Positions 53,893-61,650 of a DNA stretch of 64,000 nt are shown here, one piece after another; within the stretch, counting starts at the first letter, position 1, and every line of letters begins with the position of its first letter. The position numbers were made by a program, and so were the translations under genes. The DNA comes from Halorubrum salinum (GTDB taxonomy: Archaea > Halobacteriota > Halobacteria > Halobacteriales > Haloferacaceae): NCBI RefSeq assembly GCF_024494575.1, contig NZ_JANHDO010000001.1, forward strand, positions 186,001 to 250,000, read 5' to 3'. Under the pieces are notes generated by a model, which did not search any database, was not told the origin of the DNA, and saw only the letters and a list, made by a program, of their open reading frames with translations.

Positions 53893-54894
53893 ATGCAGGT
53901 GACGATGGTCGAGGGTATCTTCGAAGCCCTCCGAATCGGTGTCGGGTTCCTCTGGACGGCGGCGTGGGCGATCATTATGGGCCTCACGATCACGAGTCTC
54001 GTCCAGGTCTACGTCTCCAAGGAGAATGGCACAGGTGCTGGGCGACGGTGATCTGAGTGGGCTCACCAAGGCGACCGCGTTCGGCGCGGCGAGCAGCGGC
54101 TGCAGTTTCGGCGCTGTCGCTATCGGGAAGGGGCTGTTCAAGAAGAGAGCACACGCGGTCAACTTTCTCGCGTTCATGTTCGCGTCGACGAATCTGATCG
54201 TCGAACTCGGGTTGATGATTCTGATTCTGTTGGGCTGGGAGTTCTTGGTCGCAGAGTTACTCGGTGGACTCATCCTCATCGCCGTGATGGCCGTCATCGT
54301 CCACTTCACGGTCCCGAAGAATCTCTCCGACGAGGTCCGGGAGACGCTCAAATTCTGCTCGGAGGGCTGTATGTAGACCTACCGCCAGGAGACGTCGAGT
54401 CGCGGCGGGTGGCGTGACGAGTTGCTGTCGTGGGGTGGCTGGTACAAAGTCGGGAATCAGTACCGCAAGGAGTGGTCGATGATCTGGAAGGACATCGTCG
54501 CTGGCTTCCTGATTTCTGGGTTCGTCATCGTCTTCGTCCCGCAGTGGGTGTGGAACACGCTGTTCATCCAGGGCGATGGCCTGCTCGTGACTGCCGAGAA
54601 CGCGATTATGGGTGTCACCATCGCCGTCCTCAGTTTCGCTGGCATATGGGTAACGTCCCGTTCGCCGTCGCGCCGTGGGGCGGTGGCGTCAGCTTCGCCG
54701 GGATCATCGCGTTCGTCTACGCTGACCTCATCACGATTCCCGTGCTGAACGTCTACCGGAAGTACTACGGCTGGAAGATCATGCTGTACATCCTTGGCGT
54801 CTTTCTCGTGACGATGGCGTTCACCGGCTTCCTCATGGAGCTGCTGTTCGATGCTGGCGTGAAGGAAATCACCTCGAACCGCGATCTAATTTAG
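53893..54894 (+). pseudogene. Broken DUF318/YraQ-type permease with YHS-like motif
   Basis: One permease of the COG0701 type is spread over two frames. From the ATG at 53893, frame 1 runs to about 54028 (GVGFLWTAAWAIIMG), then frame 2 continues with MAQVLGDGDLSGLTKATAFGAASSGCSFGA, an in-frame TAG stands at 54374 right after FCSEGCM where a Glu codon is expected, frame 2 goes on (GWRDELLSWGGWYKVGNQYRKEWSM), and frame 1 resumes near 54645 (GNVPFAVAPWGGGVSFAG) to the stop at 54894. Two frameshifts and one nonsense codon make it a pseudogene. Family members transport arsenicals or sulfur compounds or metals. Confidence 0.8.
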
Positions 54895-55398
54895 CACCCA
54901 GAAGCGATAGTTGAGATAGACGGCAAAGGAGACCCAGAGAAGATACGGTACGAGGAGGAGTGCTGCCCGGCGATCAACGCGATCGAAGGCCCACATCGCT
55001 GTGACGATAAGTAGCCAGAGGAGTCCGATCACGGCCAGTCCCCACCCGAGCTCTTGTAGTCCGAAGAAGACTGCTGACCATCCCAAATTGAAGACGAAAT
55101 GTACCAGGAATACGCCAAGAGCGATCCAGGCCTCGCGGGGCGAAGTCTCGATCTGTCGCCAGACGAGCCAGAGTGCGACTCCCATGAGTGCGAACAGGGT
55201 GGCCCAGACTGGGCCAAAGACCCAGTTCGGTGGAGCGATCATCGGGCGCTGAAGCGTACCGTACCACGTGGTGAGACTTTGCGCCGTGAAGACTGACCCG
55301 GCCGCTCCGACGATCTCGACGGTCAGGATCGCGATGACGAGGGAGATGACGGGACGGTTACGTGGAAATTGGCGGAATCGAGCGACGAGTGATACCAT
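54886..55398 (-). CDS. TspO/MBR-family tryptophan-rich sensory protein
   Basis: 170 residues. Five helices with WYGTLQRPMIAPPNWVFGPVWATLFALMGVALWLVW (the conserved PxPPxWxFGPVWTxLY-type loop), FVFNLGWSAVFFG and LLVPYLLWVSFAVYLNYRFWVLN. TspO proteins bind tetrapyrroles and respond to oxidative stress or light. It overlaps the permease pseudogene tail to tail by 9 bases. Residues for haem or porphyrin handling look complete. Confidence 0.92.
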   Translation of the reverse strand: MVSLVARFRQFPRNRPVISLVIAILTVEIVGAAGSVFTAQSLTTWYGTLQRPMIAPPNWVFGPVWATLFALMGVALWLVWRQIETSPREAWIALGVFLVHFVFNLGWSAVFFGLQELGWGLAVIGLLWLLIVTAMWAFDRVDRRAALLLVPYLLWVSFAVYLNYRFWVLN

Positions 55399-55682
55399 GT
55401 GAACAGATCGGGTCTATTGCCCCAAGCGTTATACGGTGAATTCGAATGTCGATCAACCACTTCTTAGAGGAACTCTCCTCATCCTTTGGTGAGAGCCCGG
55501 TCGCCGATCTATTGCGCTGTATTCTCTGTCATCGGCCACGCTTATCATGATAGAGAACACTCAGGCAGACCACACTCATGCGCGATACATCGCGCGTATC
55601 CAGCATAGGTGTTCTTTGAAAGCCAGCTGGTTGGATCGGTCAATACAGGAGACCGATGCTTCGATCAGTACAGTCCCTGGCT

Positions 55683-55850
55683 TCAGACCTGTATAATACT
55701 CGATCTGATGTTTTCGACGGTCTCGTCGTCCAGTTCGAGTTCGGGGTGTGAACTGTTCGCGTGTTCTTCAGCTTGAGCCATGACCTCTTGTTCAGTCTCA
55801 GCTTCAATGGTCGCGCTGCATCCGTCTAATGGGCACTCGAGTCTCTGCAT
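55683..55850 (-). CDS. DUF1059 family small protein (55 aa)
   Basis: The ATG at 55850 opens a 55-residue frame starting MQRLECPLDGCSATIEAETEQE and continuing with AQAEEHANSSHPEL. C-x4-C in the first strand and the EH..SSH segment match DUF1059, a one-finger-like family found in haloarchaea. Too short for many gene finders but clear by pattern. It sits alone in the spacer between tspO and the mobile cassette. Function unknown. Confidence 0.75.
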   Translation of the reverse strand: MQRLECPLDGCSATIEAETEQEVMAQAEEHANSSHPELELDDETVENIRSSIIQV

Positions 55851-56127
55851 AATCCAATCGTAGGGTATGTGTTACGGCATTATTGGTATTTGGTCTCTAA
55901 TGGAATATACGCACGTGCTACCGGGCCGACTCCGCAACCCCCAACGACAATGGGCGTACTCGCGATCGGTCGGCACCTTCAACGAACGGGAGGTTCATCC
56001 GATTCGGCGGGAAGTAAGCGAAGCCGTCGTGCTGGCTCCATCCTCTGTATCTCGCACGCCGATCCTATCAGTGCTTAAGGATTTCAACACCAGATACCCA
56101 TGTTCTTCGATGCGGATAGACGTCATA
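55851..56127. other. Spacer with repeat relic
   Basis: Holds one copy (56029-56071) of a 43-bp sequence that recurs at 56704-56746 with 8 differences. No gene recognised. The short open frames here show no family likeness. Confidence 0.5.
56029..56071 (+). repeat. 43-bp direct repeat, copy 1
   Basis: Begins GTGCTGGCTCCA and includes CTCTGTATCTCGCA. Copy 2 is at 56704-56746 inside the cassette; 35 of 43 positions agree. Probably part of an older insertion sequence. Confidence 0.6.
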
Positions 56128-56184
56128 GGCTCTGTTGAAATCCTCAGCAAGAGATACATTCTAACCTAGTCGCGGTCAGTACAG
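56128..56184 (+). repeat. Left terminal inverted repeat of the cassette
   Basis: Starts GGCTCTGTTGAAATCC and ends GCGGTCAGTACAG. Pairs in inverted orientation with 56809-56865 and matches 46463-46519 in direct orientation. Confidence 0.75.
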
Positions 56185-56225
56185 ACTGCGTAAATAATTC
56201 TCTTGTTTAGCTGATGTACTTCGAC

Positions 56226-56501
56226 TTAGCTGGCGCGTTCCTCGCGGTCTTGGTGACGTTCGTTTGCTTTTGCAACATCTTCTGCTTCGATCTTGTCACT
56301 GGCGCGGCGGCGTGCGAGGTCAGCAGCTTCTTCGGCGAGTTCAGCTGTTTCTTCGGCAGCAGCTTCCCGAAGCGCTTCGCCCGCTTTCGAATCAGGTTGC
56401 AGGTCCTCGTCAACTTCGTTGAGAACTTGTTCAGCGCGCTCCGTATCAACTGCTTTTTTCGCGATTTTACGTGTTTCAGGTCGTGGTTCTTTTCGTGCCA
56501 T
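56226..56501 (-). CDS. Histone-fold-like protein
   Basis: 91 residues, ATG at 56501. Lys/Arg-rich N-terminus (MARKEPRPETRKIAKKAV), then SKAGEALREAAAEETAELAEEAADLARRRASDKIEAEDVAKA, which fits helix 2, loop 2 and helix 3 of archaeal histones (compare HMf: AGRKTIKAEDIELA). Helix 1 is unusual and the protein is charged throughout. Haloarchaeal chromosomal histone is a double fold of about 140 residues, whereas this has a single fold. It lies inside an inverted-repeat cassette, suggesting mobility. Confidence 0.75.
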   Translation of the reverse strand: MARKEPRPETRKIAKKAVDTERAEQVLNEVDEDLQPDSKAGEALREAAAEETAELAEEAADLARRRASDKIEAEDVAKANERHQDREERAS

Positions 56502-56703
56502 GCTGCAAAAACCACTTACAAGGGTGGGAGGTTAGTTATGAATCTGATTATTGAGTAGGGAAGTAATATGATGAGCTTACCCTCTCGGTACAGTGTCGCC
56601 GTTTTATTTATATCGCTATACCTTAAAAATCCAATATTTAATGAGGAGTAATACTAGTTCGTAGGTATTATCGGACAACACGCAGGAACGTTCTATCGGT
56701 CCC

Positions 56704-56746
56704 GTGCTGACTACACACTCTGTATCTCGCAAGGCGTTCCTAACAG
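56704..56746 (+). repeat. 43-bp direct repeat, copy 2
   Basis: Begins GTGCTGACTACA and includes CTCTGTATCTCGCA; same orientation as the copy at 56029-56071. Confidence 0.6.
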
Positions 56747-56808
56747 AAGTGAGAAATGTATACCGAACCTGGTATGTAAGTCACTGTACTGAGCGGTTCG
56801 TGAGTCCT

Positions 56809-56865
56809 CTGTACTGACCGCCACCGAGTCGAAATATATCACTTGCTGAGGATCTCAGTAGAGCC
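56809..56865 (-). repeat. Right terminal inverted repeat of the cassette
   Basis: Reads inwards on the minus strand as GGCTCTACTGAGATCC ... GCGGTCAGTACAG; 45 of 57 positions pair with the left end. Confidence 0.75.
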
Positions 56866-56893
56866 GTCGCGATCTCTTCGTAGAAACCGATTT

Positions 56894-56924
56894 TCAGTGG
56901 GGTAACACGTCGTCACGGCCACCA
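56894..56924 (+). repeat. Island-flanking direct repeat, right copy
   Basis: TCAGTGGGGTAACACGTCG then TCACGGCCACCA. Same orientation as 39184-39215. Core genes resume about 90 bases further on. Confidence 0.75.
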
Positions 56925-57011
56925 CCGGAAGCGTGGCCGTCCGCGATATACAACTCCCGTGACGACACTCCCCGCCGACGGACGCGCTCTGTCGCCGTGA
57001 CTGTCGGCCCG

Positions 57012-57962
57012 CTACCGGCCCTGAGCGAGCCGATTCGCGACGCGGTCTTTATCCGATCGGATCCGATCGCCGAGATCCGCGATCTGCGATAACACCGGGT
57101 GATTCGGGCCCTCGATCGGTCCGTAGAGGTACTCGTAGAAGGCTCGATCCCCCTCCGCGCCGATGGCGGCGTCGGGTCGCAGCGGCGGGTCGTCGAGCGT
57201 CGCCTGTCGGTCGACGGCGAGCGTGTCGCACTCTCGTTCGAGGTCGTCGAGCCGCTGCCAGACGTCGATGGCGGCGTCCGTCGGATCGCGATCGATCCCG
57301 TCGAGGTGCTCGACGAGCCGCCGACGGCGACGGTCCACACCGGTAAGGTCGCTCTCGGCGACCCCGAGTTCGTCGAGTTCGGTCCCGATCGCGTCGGCGA
57401 GCGCCGACCGGGCGTCGGCCGCCTGTCGACTCCGCCTGACGAGCGCCGACTGCGCGCCGGTCGAGAGCGTTCGGTCCGACGCCAACGCGGTCGCCGTGTC
57501 GGGCCCCAGTTCGGCGGCGAGGCTCTCCGGGAGCGTCTCGTCGTACTCGCGCTCGTAGTGGGGCAGCGACATCACGGTATCCCTGTAGGCCGCGAGCACT
57601 CGCCTGAGTGTGACGTCGCCGCGCGCGCTGTCGACGGTGTGCATCCCCGCGACCGGGCCGTCGAAGGCAGTCGTCGTCGACTCGGCGGGGGCGGGTTCGA
57701 GCGAGGAGACGCGGTCGGCGAACGACTCGAACGCGTCCCGCTCGGCCAGCACGCGGGAGCGCTCGCTCCGACAGGCCTCCGTCGCGTCGCGAACGTACGC
57801 GAACGCGAGGAACGCCACGAGTCCGACGAGCACGACCGCGGTGATCGCCCCCGGCTCGGTCGCCACCGCACTCACCTCACACGAGAGAGTCGCACACTCC
57901 GCGACCGCTGGGTCGGCACTCGGGACCTGGAACACCCCGGCCGAACCCGGATTCACGCTCAT
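57012..57962 (-). CDS. Haloarchaeal membrane-anchored helical protein (DUF7260-like)
   Basis: 316 residues from the ATG at 57962. A short N-terminus leads to one transmembrane helix (AITAVVLVGLVAFLAFAYV) followed by about 230 residues of acidic helix, likely coiled coil (EACRSERSRVLAERDAFESFADRV, DARSALADAIGTELDEL). The layout is that of a large paralogous haloarchaeal group. Function unknown; cytosolic or surface side not settled. It is the first core gene after the island. Confidence 0.75.
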   Translation of the reverse strand: MSVNPGSAGVFQVPSADPAVAECATLSCEVSAVATEPGAITAVVLVGLVAFLAFAYVRDATEACRSERSRVLAERDAFESFADRVSSLEPAPAESTTTAFDGPVAGMHTVDSARGDVTLRRVLAAYRDTVMSLPHYEREYDETLPESLAAELGPDTATALASDRTLSTGAQSALVRRSRQAADARSALADAIGTELDELGVAESDLTGVDRRRRRLVEHLDGIDRDPTDAAIDVWQRLDDLERECDTLAVDRQATLDDPPLRPDAAIGAEGDRAFYEYLYGPIEGPNHPVLSQIADLGDRIRSDKDRVANRLAQGR

Positions 57963-58047
57963 TATGGGTGGTAACACGGTACACACACAAAGCGTTTGTG
58001 ACCGGTTCACTCGCCGTGATACTCGGGCATCAGCTCAGATATCCCGT

Positions 58048-58890
58048 TCACTCCCTGACGCCGTCGTCGGTGATCACGGTGTCGATCATGCCGATCGGCG
58101 TCGCGTCGTAGCTCGGATTCTCGATCGTGACGCCCTCGACCGGTTCGCGCATCACTTCGACCGCGTCCCGGAACTCGTTTTCGAACCGGAACTCCTCTAT
58201 GGTCTTCGCGCCGGAGCCGACCGCGGTGACCGGGACGCCGAGCTCGCGGGCGGTAACCACGAGCGGGAACGTCCCGATCCGGTTGTAGTAGGTACCGCCG
58301 GTGATACACGTGATTCCGAGCAGGACGCGGTCGCAGTCGCGGAGCGCGTACCCCATCGCGCTGTCGACGACCATCCGGGTGTCGACGCGCGATATCCCGG
58401 CGAGCGCGCGCGCCGTTTTCCGACCGAGCGTCCGCGGGCGCGCCTCCGTGACGTACACCGTCAGGTGCGCGCCGTCGCGCGCGGCGTTCTCGATCGATTC
58501 GAGGACGGTCGTCGAGTAGTCGTGGACGAGGAGGGTGTCGCCGTCCTCGATGTGTTCTGCGGCGTTGGCGGCCGCCTCGCCCTTCGCCGTCTCTATCTCT
58601 TCGGTGACGCGAGCGATCACGTCTTCGAGGCGCTGTTTCGCCGCCTCGACGGACGTGACCTCGCCGACGATGGAGCGTTCGACGTCGCGCATCGCGTTGT
58701 GGAGCGCGGCGTGCGAGGGGTTCGACCGACGTAACACGCCGGCGTTGTGTTCGAGGTCGCGCTCGAACTCGTCGACGGTCACGTACTCCCGGTCGAGCAG
58801 CTCCGCGAGCGACTGCGTCGCCTTCACGGCCACCGCGGACGTGCTGTGAGTTCGCATCGCCCGGATCTCGGCGACGGTCTCGTCGATCAT
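58048..58890 (-). CDS. eIF2B-like / ribose-1,5-bisphosphate isomerase-family protein
   Basis: 280 residues. An N-terminal helical domain (SAVAVKATQSLAELL) and a Rossmann-like C-terminal domain with LLVHDYSTTVLESI, VTEARPRTLGRKTARAL, DSAMGYALRDCDRVLLGI and GTFPLVVTARELGVPVTAVGS. This is the eIF2B alpha/beta/delta-related family, which in archaea includes AMP-pathway ribose-1,5-bisphosphate isomerase and methylthioribose phosphate isomerase. It is shorter than R15P isomerase and usually annotated as eIF2B subunit-like. The reaction is uncertain. Confidence 0.82.
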   Translation of the reverse strand: MIDETVAEIRAMRTHSTSAVAVKATQSLAELLDREYVTVDEFERDLEHNAGVLRRSNPSHAALHNAMRDVERSIVGEVTSVEAAKQRLEDVIARVTEEIETAKGEAAANAAEHIEDGDTLLVHDYSTTVLESIENAARDGAHLTVYVTEARPRTLGRKTARALAGISRVDTRMVVDSAMGYALRDCDRVLLGITCITGGTYYNRIGTFPLVVTARELGVPVTAVGSGAKTIEEFRFENEFRDAVEVMREPVEGVTIENPSYDATPIGMIDTVITDDGVRE

Positions 58891-58986
58891 ACGTGACCGT
58901 CGTCGGCACCGGTGAAATGAATTCCGGGCCGCGCGGCGGGGTCGCGCTCGCGGCGCTGCGGTCGACGGTCTCTCACGGTGTCGCAG

Positions 58987-59532
58987 TCACTCGATGTCCG
59001 GGGTCCGCTCGCCGGCCGGTACCACGATTTCGAGCCAGTTCTCCTCGGGCGGGAGCGGACAGGAGAACGTCTCGCTGTACGCACAGAACGGGTTGTACGC
59101 GAGGTTGAAATCCAGCGTGACGCTCGCGCCGTCGACGAGGTCGGCGTCCGGTTCCAGTTCCATGTATCGGCCGTGATGGTAGGTCTGCTGGCCGGTCGTC
59201 TTGTCGCGGAAGGGGACGAAGATCGCTCCGTCGTCGCCCTCCTGTCTATAGCCCGCGAGGGTGTGCTCGTCGCCGCCGACCTCGAACGCGAACGTGACGA
59301 TCCGGAGGTACCGGACCGGGTTGCTCGCGGTCGTCTCCATCTCGACGGGGTCGGGGTCGTCGTGGACGGTCAGCGTCGCCTCGACGCGGTAGTCGGGGTC
59401 CGGCGGGAAGTAGTCGAGCCCGTCGAACTCCTCGCGCTGCTCGGGCGGGATCGGCGACTGCGGATGCTCGGCGAAGAAGTCGTCCTTCTCGCGGCGGTTC
59501 GCGCGGAGACGCTCTGCGTACTCGTCGCTCAT
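58987..59532 (-). CDS. DUF1684 family protein
   Basis: 181 residues from the ATG at 59532. N-terminal RREKDDFFAEHPQSPI and the core GLDYFPPDPDYRVEATL, FVPFRDKTTGQQTYHHGRYMEL, and the hallmark LDFNLAYNPFCAYSETFSCPLPPEENWL match DUF1684, a beta-barrel family of unknown function. The conserved YNPxCAYxxxxxCPxPPxENxL motif is complete. It is convergent with nothing nearby and lies next to tRNA-Arg. Confidence 0.92.
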   Translation of the reverse strand: MSDEYAERLRANRREKDDFFAEHPQSPIPPEQREEFDGLDYFPPDPDYRVEATLTVHDDPDPVEMETTASNPVRYLRIVTFAFEVGGDEHTLAGYRQEGDDGAIFVPFRDKTTGQQTYHHGRYMELEPDADLVDGASVTLDFNLAYNPFCAYSETFSCPLPPEENWLEIVVPAGERTPDIE

Positions 59533-59626
59533 GTGCGGACGGACGGCCGGGAGGGGTTTGAGGGCCGCGGTCGAGAATTCGGGTGCGCGACGAACGGACA
59601 CCGTCGGGTCCCGTGAACGACGCGTA

Positions 59627-59701
59627 CGGGCACAGTGGGATTCGAACCCACGACCGTCGGATTAGAAGTCCGACGCTCTATCCTGGCTGAGCTACGTGCC
59701 C
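59627..59701 (-). tRNA. tRNA-Arg (anticodon TCT)
   Basis: On the minus strand the acceptor stem GGGCACG pairs with TGTGCCC, discriminator G. The anticodon stem GTCGGA/TCCGAC holds the loop CTTCTAA, giving anticodon TCT (codon AGA). T-arm GTGGG TTCGAAT CCCAC is perfect. 75 bases, no intron, no encoded CCA. Confidence 0.95.
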
Positions 59702-59807
59702 TCACTCTGAGTTCGCACGCCCGATATAAAAAACGCCGACGGTTCGCGTCGGCGCCCGGCGGGCCCCAACAGCAGACCTAAGTCCGCGAGCGGACTACCC
59801 GCGGCCA

Positions 59808-60428
59808 ATGAACGTCATCGGAACCGTCGGCCTCCCCGGAAGCGGAAAGGGGGAGGCGGCGAACGTGGCCGAGGACGCGGGCATCCCCGTGGTCGTGATG
59901 GGCGACGTGATCCGCGCGGAGTGTCGTCGCCGCGGTCTCGACCCGGCTGAACACCACGGCCGGATCGCCGGCGCGCTCCGCGAGGAGGAGGGCGACGACG
60001 CCATCGCCGCCCGCACGCTCCCGCTGATCCGCGAGGCAGCGGCGGAGAGTGACGGCGACACCGTCCTCGTCGACGGGCTCCGCTCGACGGTCGAGTTGGA
60101 GCGCTTCCGCGACGCCTTCGGCGACGACTTCACGCTCGTGGCGATCCGCGCTCCCTTCGAACTCCGAGCGGAACGCCTCGACGACCGCGGCCGCGACGAC
60201 TCCGACTCCGACCTGGAGGCCCTCCGCGAGCGCGACGCCCGCGAGATCGACCTCGGCCTCGGCGAGACGCTGGAGCGCGCCGACACCGAGATCGACAACA
60301 CCGGGACGCTCGCCGCGTTCCGGTCCCGCGTGCGAGCGGTGCTCGGCGTCGACGCCGAGAATGTCGAGAGGGACGCCGGCGACGGCTCGCACCCGGCGAC
60401 CGCCGACGCCGGAGGTGACGGCGCGTGA
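59808..60428 (+). CDS. UPF0200 P-loop nucleotide-kinase-like protein
   Basis: 206 residues. Walker A GLPGSGKGE at residues 8-16, then VVVMGDVIR, LVDGLRSTVEL and LERADTEIDNTG, as in dephospho-CoA-kinase-like proteins of the UPF0200 family. The last residues are a disordered tail. Its stop overlaps the start of the RNA-binding gene (GTGA), a conserved archaeal pair. Probably phosphorylates a nucleoside or cofactor; the substrate is unknown. Confidence 0.9.
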   Translation: MNVIGTVGLPGSGKGEAANVAEDAGIPVVVMGDVIRAECRRRGLDPAEHHGRIAGALREEEGDDAIAARTLPLIREAAAESDGDTVLVDGLRSTVELERFRDAFGDDFTLVAIRAPFELRAERLDDRGRDDSDSDLEALRERDAREIDLGLGETLERADTEIDNTGTLAAFRSRVRAVLGVDAENVERDAGDGSHPATADAGGDGA

Positions 60429-60877
60429 TCTACAGCGTCGACGTCGAGATCAGGGCTCCGGTCCGCGACACCGAGGTGACGGACCGCGTGGCCGACGCGG
60501 TGTCACACGTGTTCCCGGACGCGGAACTGACCCACGAGAACGGCGCGCTCGTCGCCGAGACCCACACCCTCGACGCCTTCTCCGACGTGCTCCACGAACA
60601 GGAGATCCTCGACACGGCTCGGCGGGTGTTCTTGGACAACGCCACGGACGATGGGTTCTCGTTCTCGCTCAAGAAACAGGCCGCCTTCGAGGGCGTGGTC
60701 AACTTCGCCGTCGGCGAGCCCGACGAGCTCGGCGAGATCGACGCCGACGTTCGCGTCCGCGAGCCCGACGTCGAGGCGTTTATCGACTACGTCGCGCCCG
60801 AGACCGACGAGGGGCGACCGGTCGATCCGGTCCGCGAGTACGGCGACCGGTTCGATCCCGAGGACGCGGAGTACTGA
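60425..60877 (+). CDS. RNA-binding domain protein, exosome-related (UPF0201-like)
   Basis: 150 residues with a GTG start coupled to the upstream kinase-like gene. Two-layer alpha/beta domain with VDVEIRAPVRDTEVTDRVADAV, HTLDAFSDVLHEQEILDTARRVF and SFSLKKQAAFEGVVNFAV. It resembles UPF0201, a small archaeal family thought to bind RNA and linked to exosome function. The C-terminal tail is acidic. Role inferred from family. Confidence 0.85.
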   Translation: MIYSVDVEIRAPVRDTEVTDRVADAVSHVFPDAELTHENGALVAETHTLDAFSDVLHEQEILDTARRVFLDNATDDGFSFSLKKQAAFEGVVNFAVGEPDELGEIDADVRVREPDVEAFIDYVAPETDEGRPVDPVREYGDRFDPEDAEY

Positions 60878-60911
60878 GCCGCGGACCGCACCCTCCGCGA
60901 CGACAGTCAGT

Positions 60912-61502
60912 TCAGTCGCGCAAAAGCGACGAGATCGCCCCACCGATCGAACCGAAGACGGCCGGGTACACCGCTCCCGCGAGCAGGACGGCGGTGACGA
61001 GCGTCGGGGCGACCGCGCCGTCCCCGACCGAGAACCGGAACAGGAACGCGCCGATCACGGCGAGCGGGAGGTAGCCGGCGGCGACGAGCGCGCCCGCTTT
61101 CGCTCCCGCGACCGCGTCGGTCGCACCCCCGAACCGTCCCGCGGCGACCCCGGCCGCGAAAAGCAGCAGCGGCGGGAGGACGAACAGCCACCCGAGCGAA
61201 CCGCCGTCGGCCTGCGAGATGAAGTTCATCGACCGGGTACCGCCCACGAGCGCCGGAATCTCGGTGTCGACGAAGTGCGCGTTGTAAAACACCCATCCGA
61301 CTCCCTGCCACGTCGGAATCGGGTCGCCGCCCAACAGGTCGGCGAAGAGGTTGAACCCGCGGAGCTGCTCTTCGATCCGATCGCTCTGGGTGAGGAAGGT
61401 GATCAGGTAACCGAGGGCGTAGGCGGCGGCACCGAGTCCCGCGCCAGCGGCGGCGCGGGCAGCGATTCCGCTCTGTCGGCTCGGCCTGTCGGGGACTGAC
61501 AT
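60912..61502 (-). CDS. Haloarchaeal integral membrane protein (DUF7978-like)
   Basis: 196 residues with four hydrophobic segments (AAAGAGLGAAAYALGYLITFL, LGWLFVLPPLLLFAAGVAAGRF, AGALVAAGYLPLAVIGAFLF, LVTAVLLAGAVYPAVFGSIGGAISSL) and an outside loop with WQGVGWVFYNAHFVD. Similar proteins form a large haloarchaeal family without known function. Convergent with the RNA-binding gene. Confidence 0.75.
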   Translation of the reverse strand: MSVPDRPSRQSGIAARAAAGAGLGAAAYALGYLITFLTQSDRIEEQLRGFNLFADLLGGDPIPTWQGVGWVFYNAHFVDTEIPALVGGTRSMNFISQADGGSLGWLFVLPPLLLFAAGVAAGRFGGATDAVAGAKAGALVAAGYLPLAVIGAFLFRFSVGDGAVAPTLVTAVLLAGAVYPAVFGSIGGAISSLLRD

Positions 61503-61650
61503 GTGTCCCGAGTCGAGCCGGCGGGGGTAAGTGCTTGGTGGCTCGTGGTGCAGCCGCGATCGGCGCTTTTCGGCCGCGTCGTCGCCGACTCGCCGGCTGA
61601 CGGCTCGCCCGCCCGCACGTTGGCGACTCGCCTGCGCGCCGCCCGTGAGG

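Larger units (their letters stand above)
56128..56865. mobile_element. 738-bp cassette with 57-bp terminal inverted repeats and a histone-fold gene
   Basis: The left end 56128-56184 and the right end 56809-56865 are inverted copies, aligned without gaps at 45 of 57 positions, both starting GGCTCT from the outside and ending CGGTCAGTACAG. The only gene between them is the histone-fold gene at 56226-56501; no transposase is present. This is the layout of a mobile insertion cassette. A third left-end copy is at 46463-46519. No target duplication is evident, so it may be old. Confidence 0.65.
56502..57011. other. Spacer: right part of the cassette and right island edge
   Basis: No gene seen. Contains copy 2 of the 43-bp repeat (56704-56746), the right terminal inverted repeat (56809-56865) and the right island repeat (56894-56924). 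A/T-rich TATA-like patches lie at 56605-56635, probably the promoter of the histone-like gene on the minus strand or of an antisense unit. Confidence 0.5.

Noticed and set aside
54374-54376. TAG in the permease as a possible pyrrolysine or readthrough codon
   Set aside because: The gene also needs two frameshifts, and a Glu codon differing by one base explains the site. No pyl genes are seen.
38989-57011. An integrase, or an arsB/acr3 efflux gene, in the island
   Set aside because: I looked for tyrosine-recombinase R..HxxR..Y patterns and for ArsB/Acr3-like membrane proteins. None found; only a short hydrophobic frame near 40164 that cannot be assigned.
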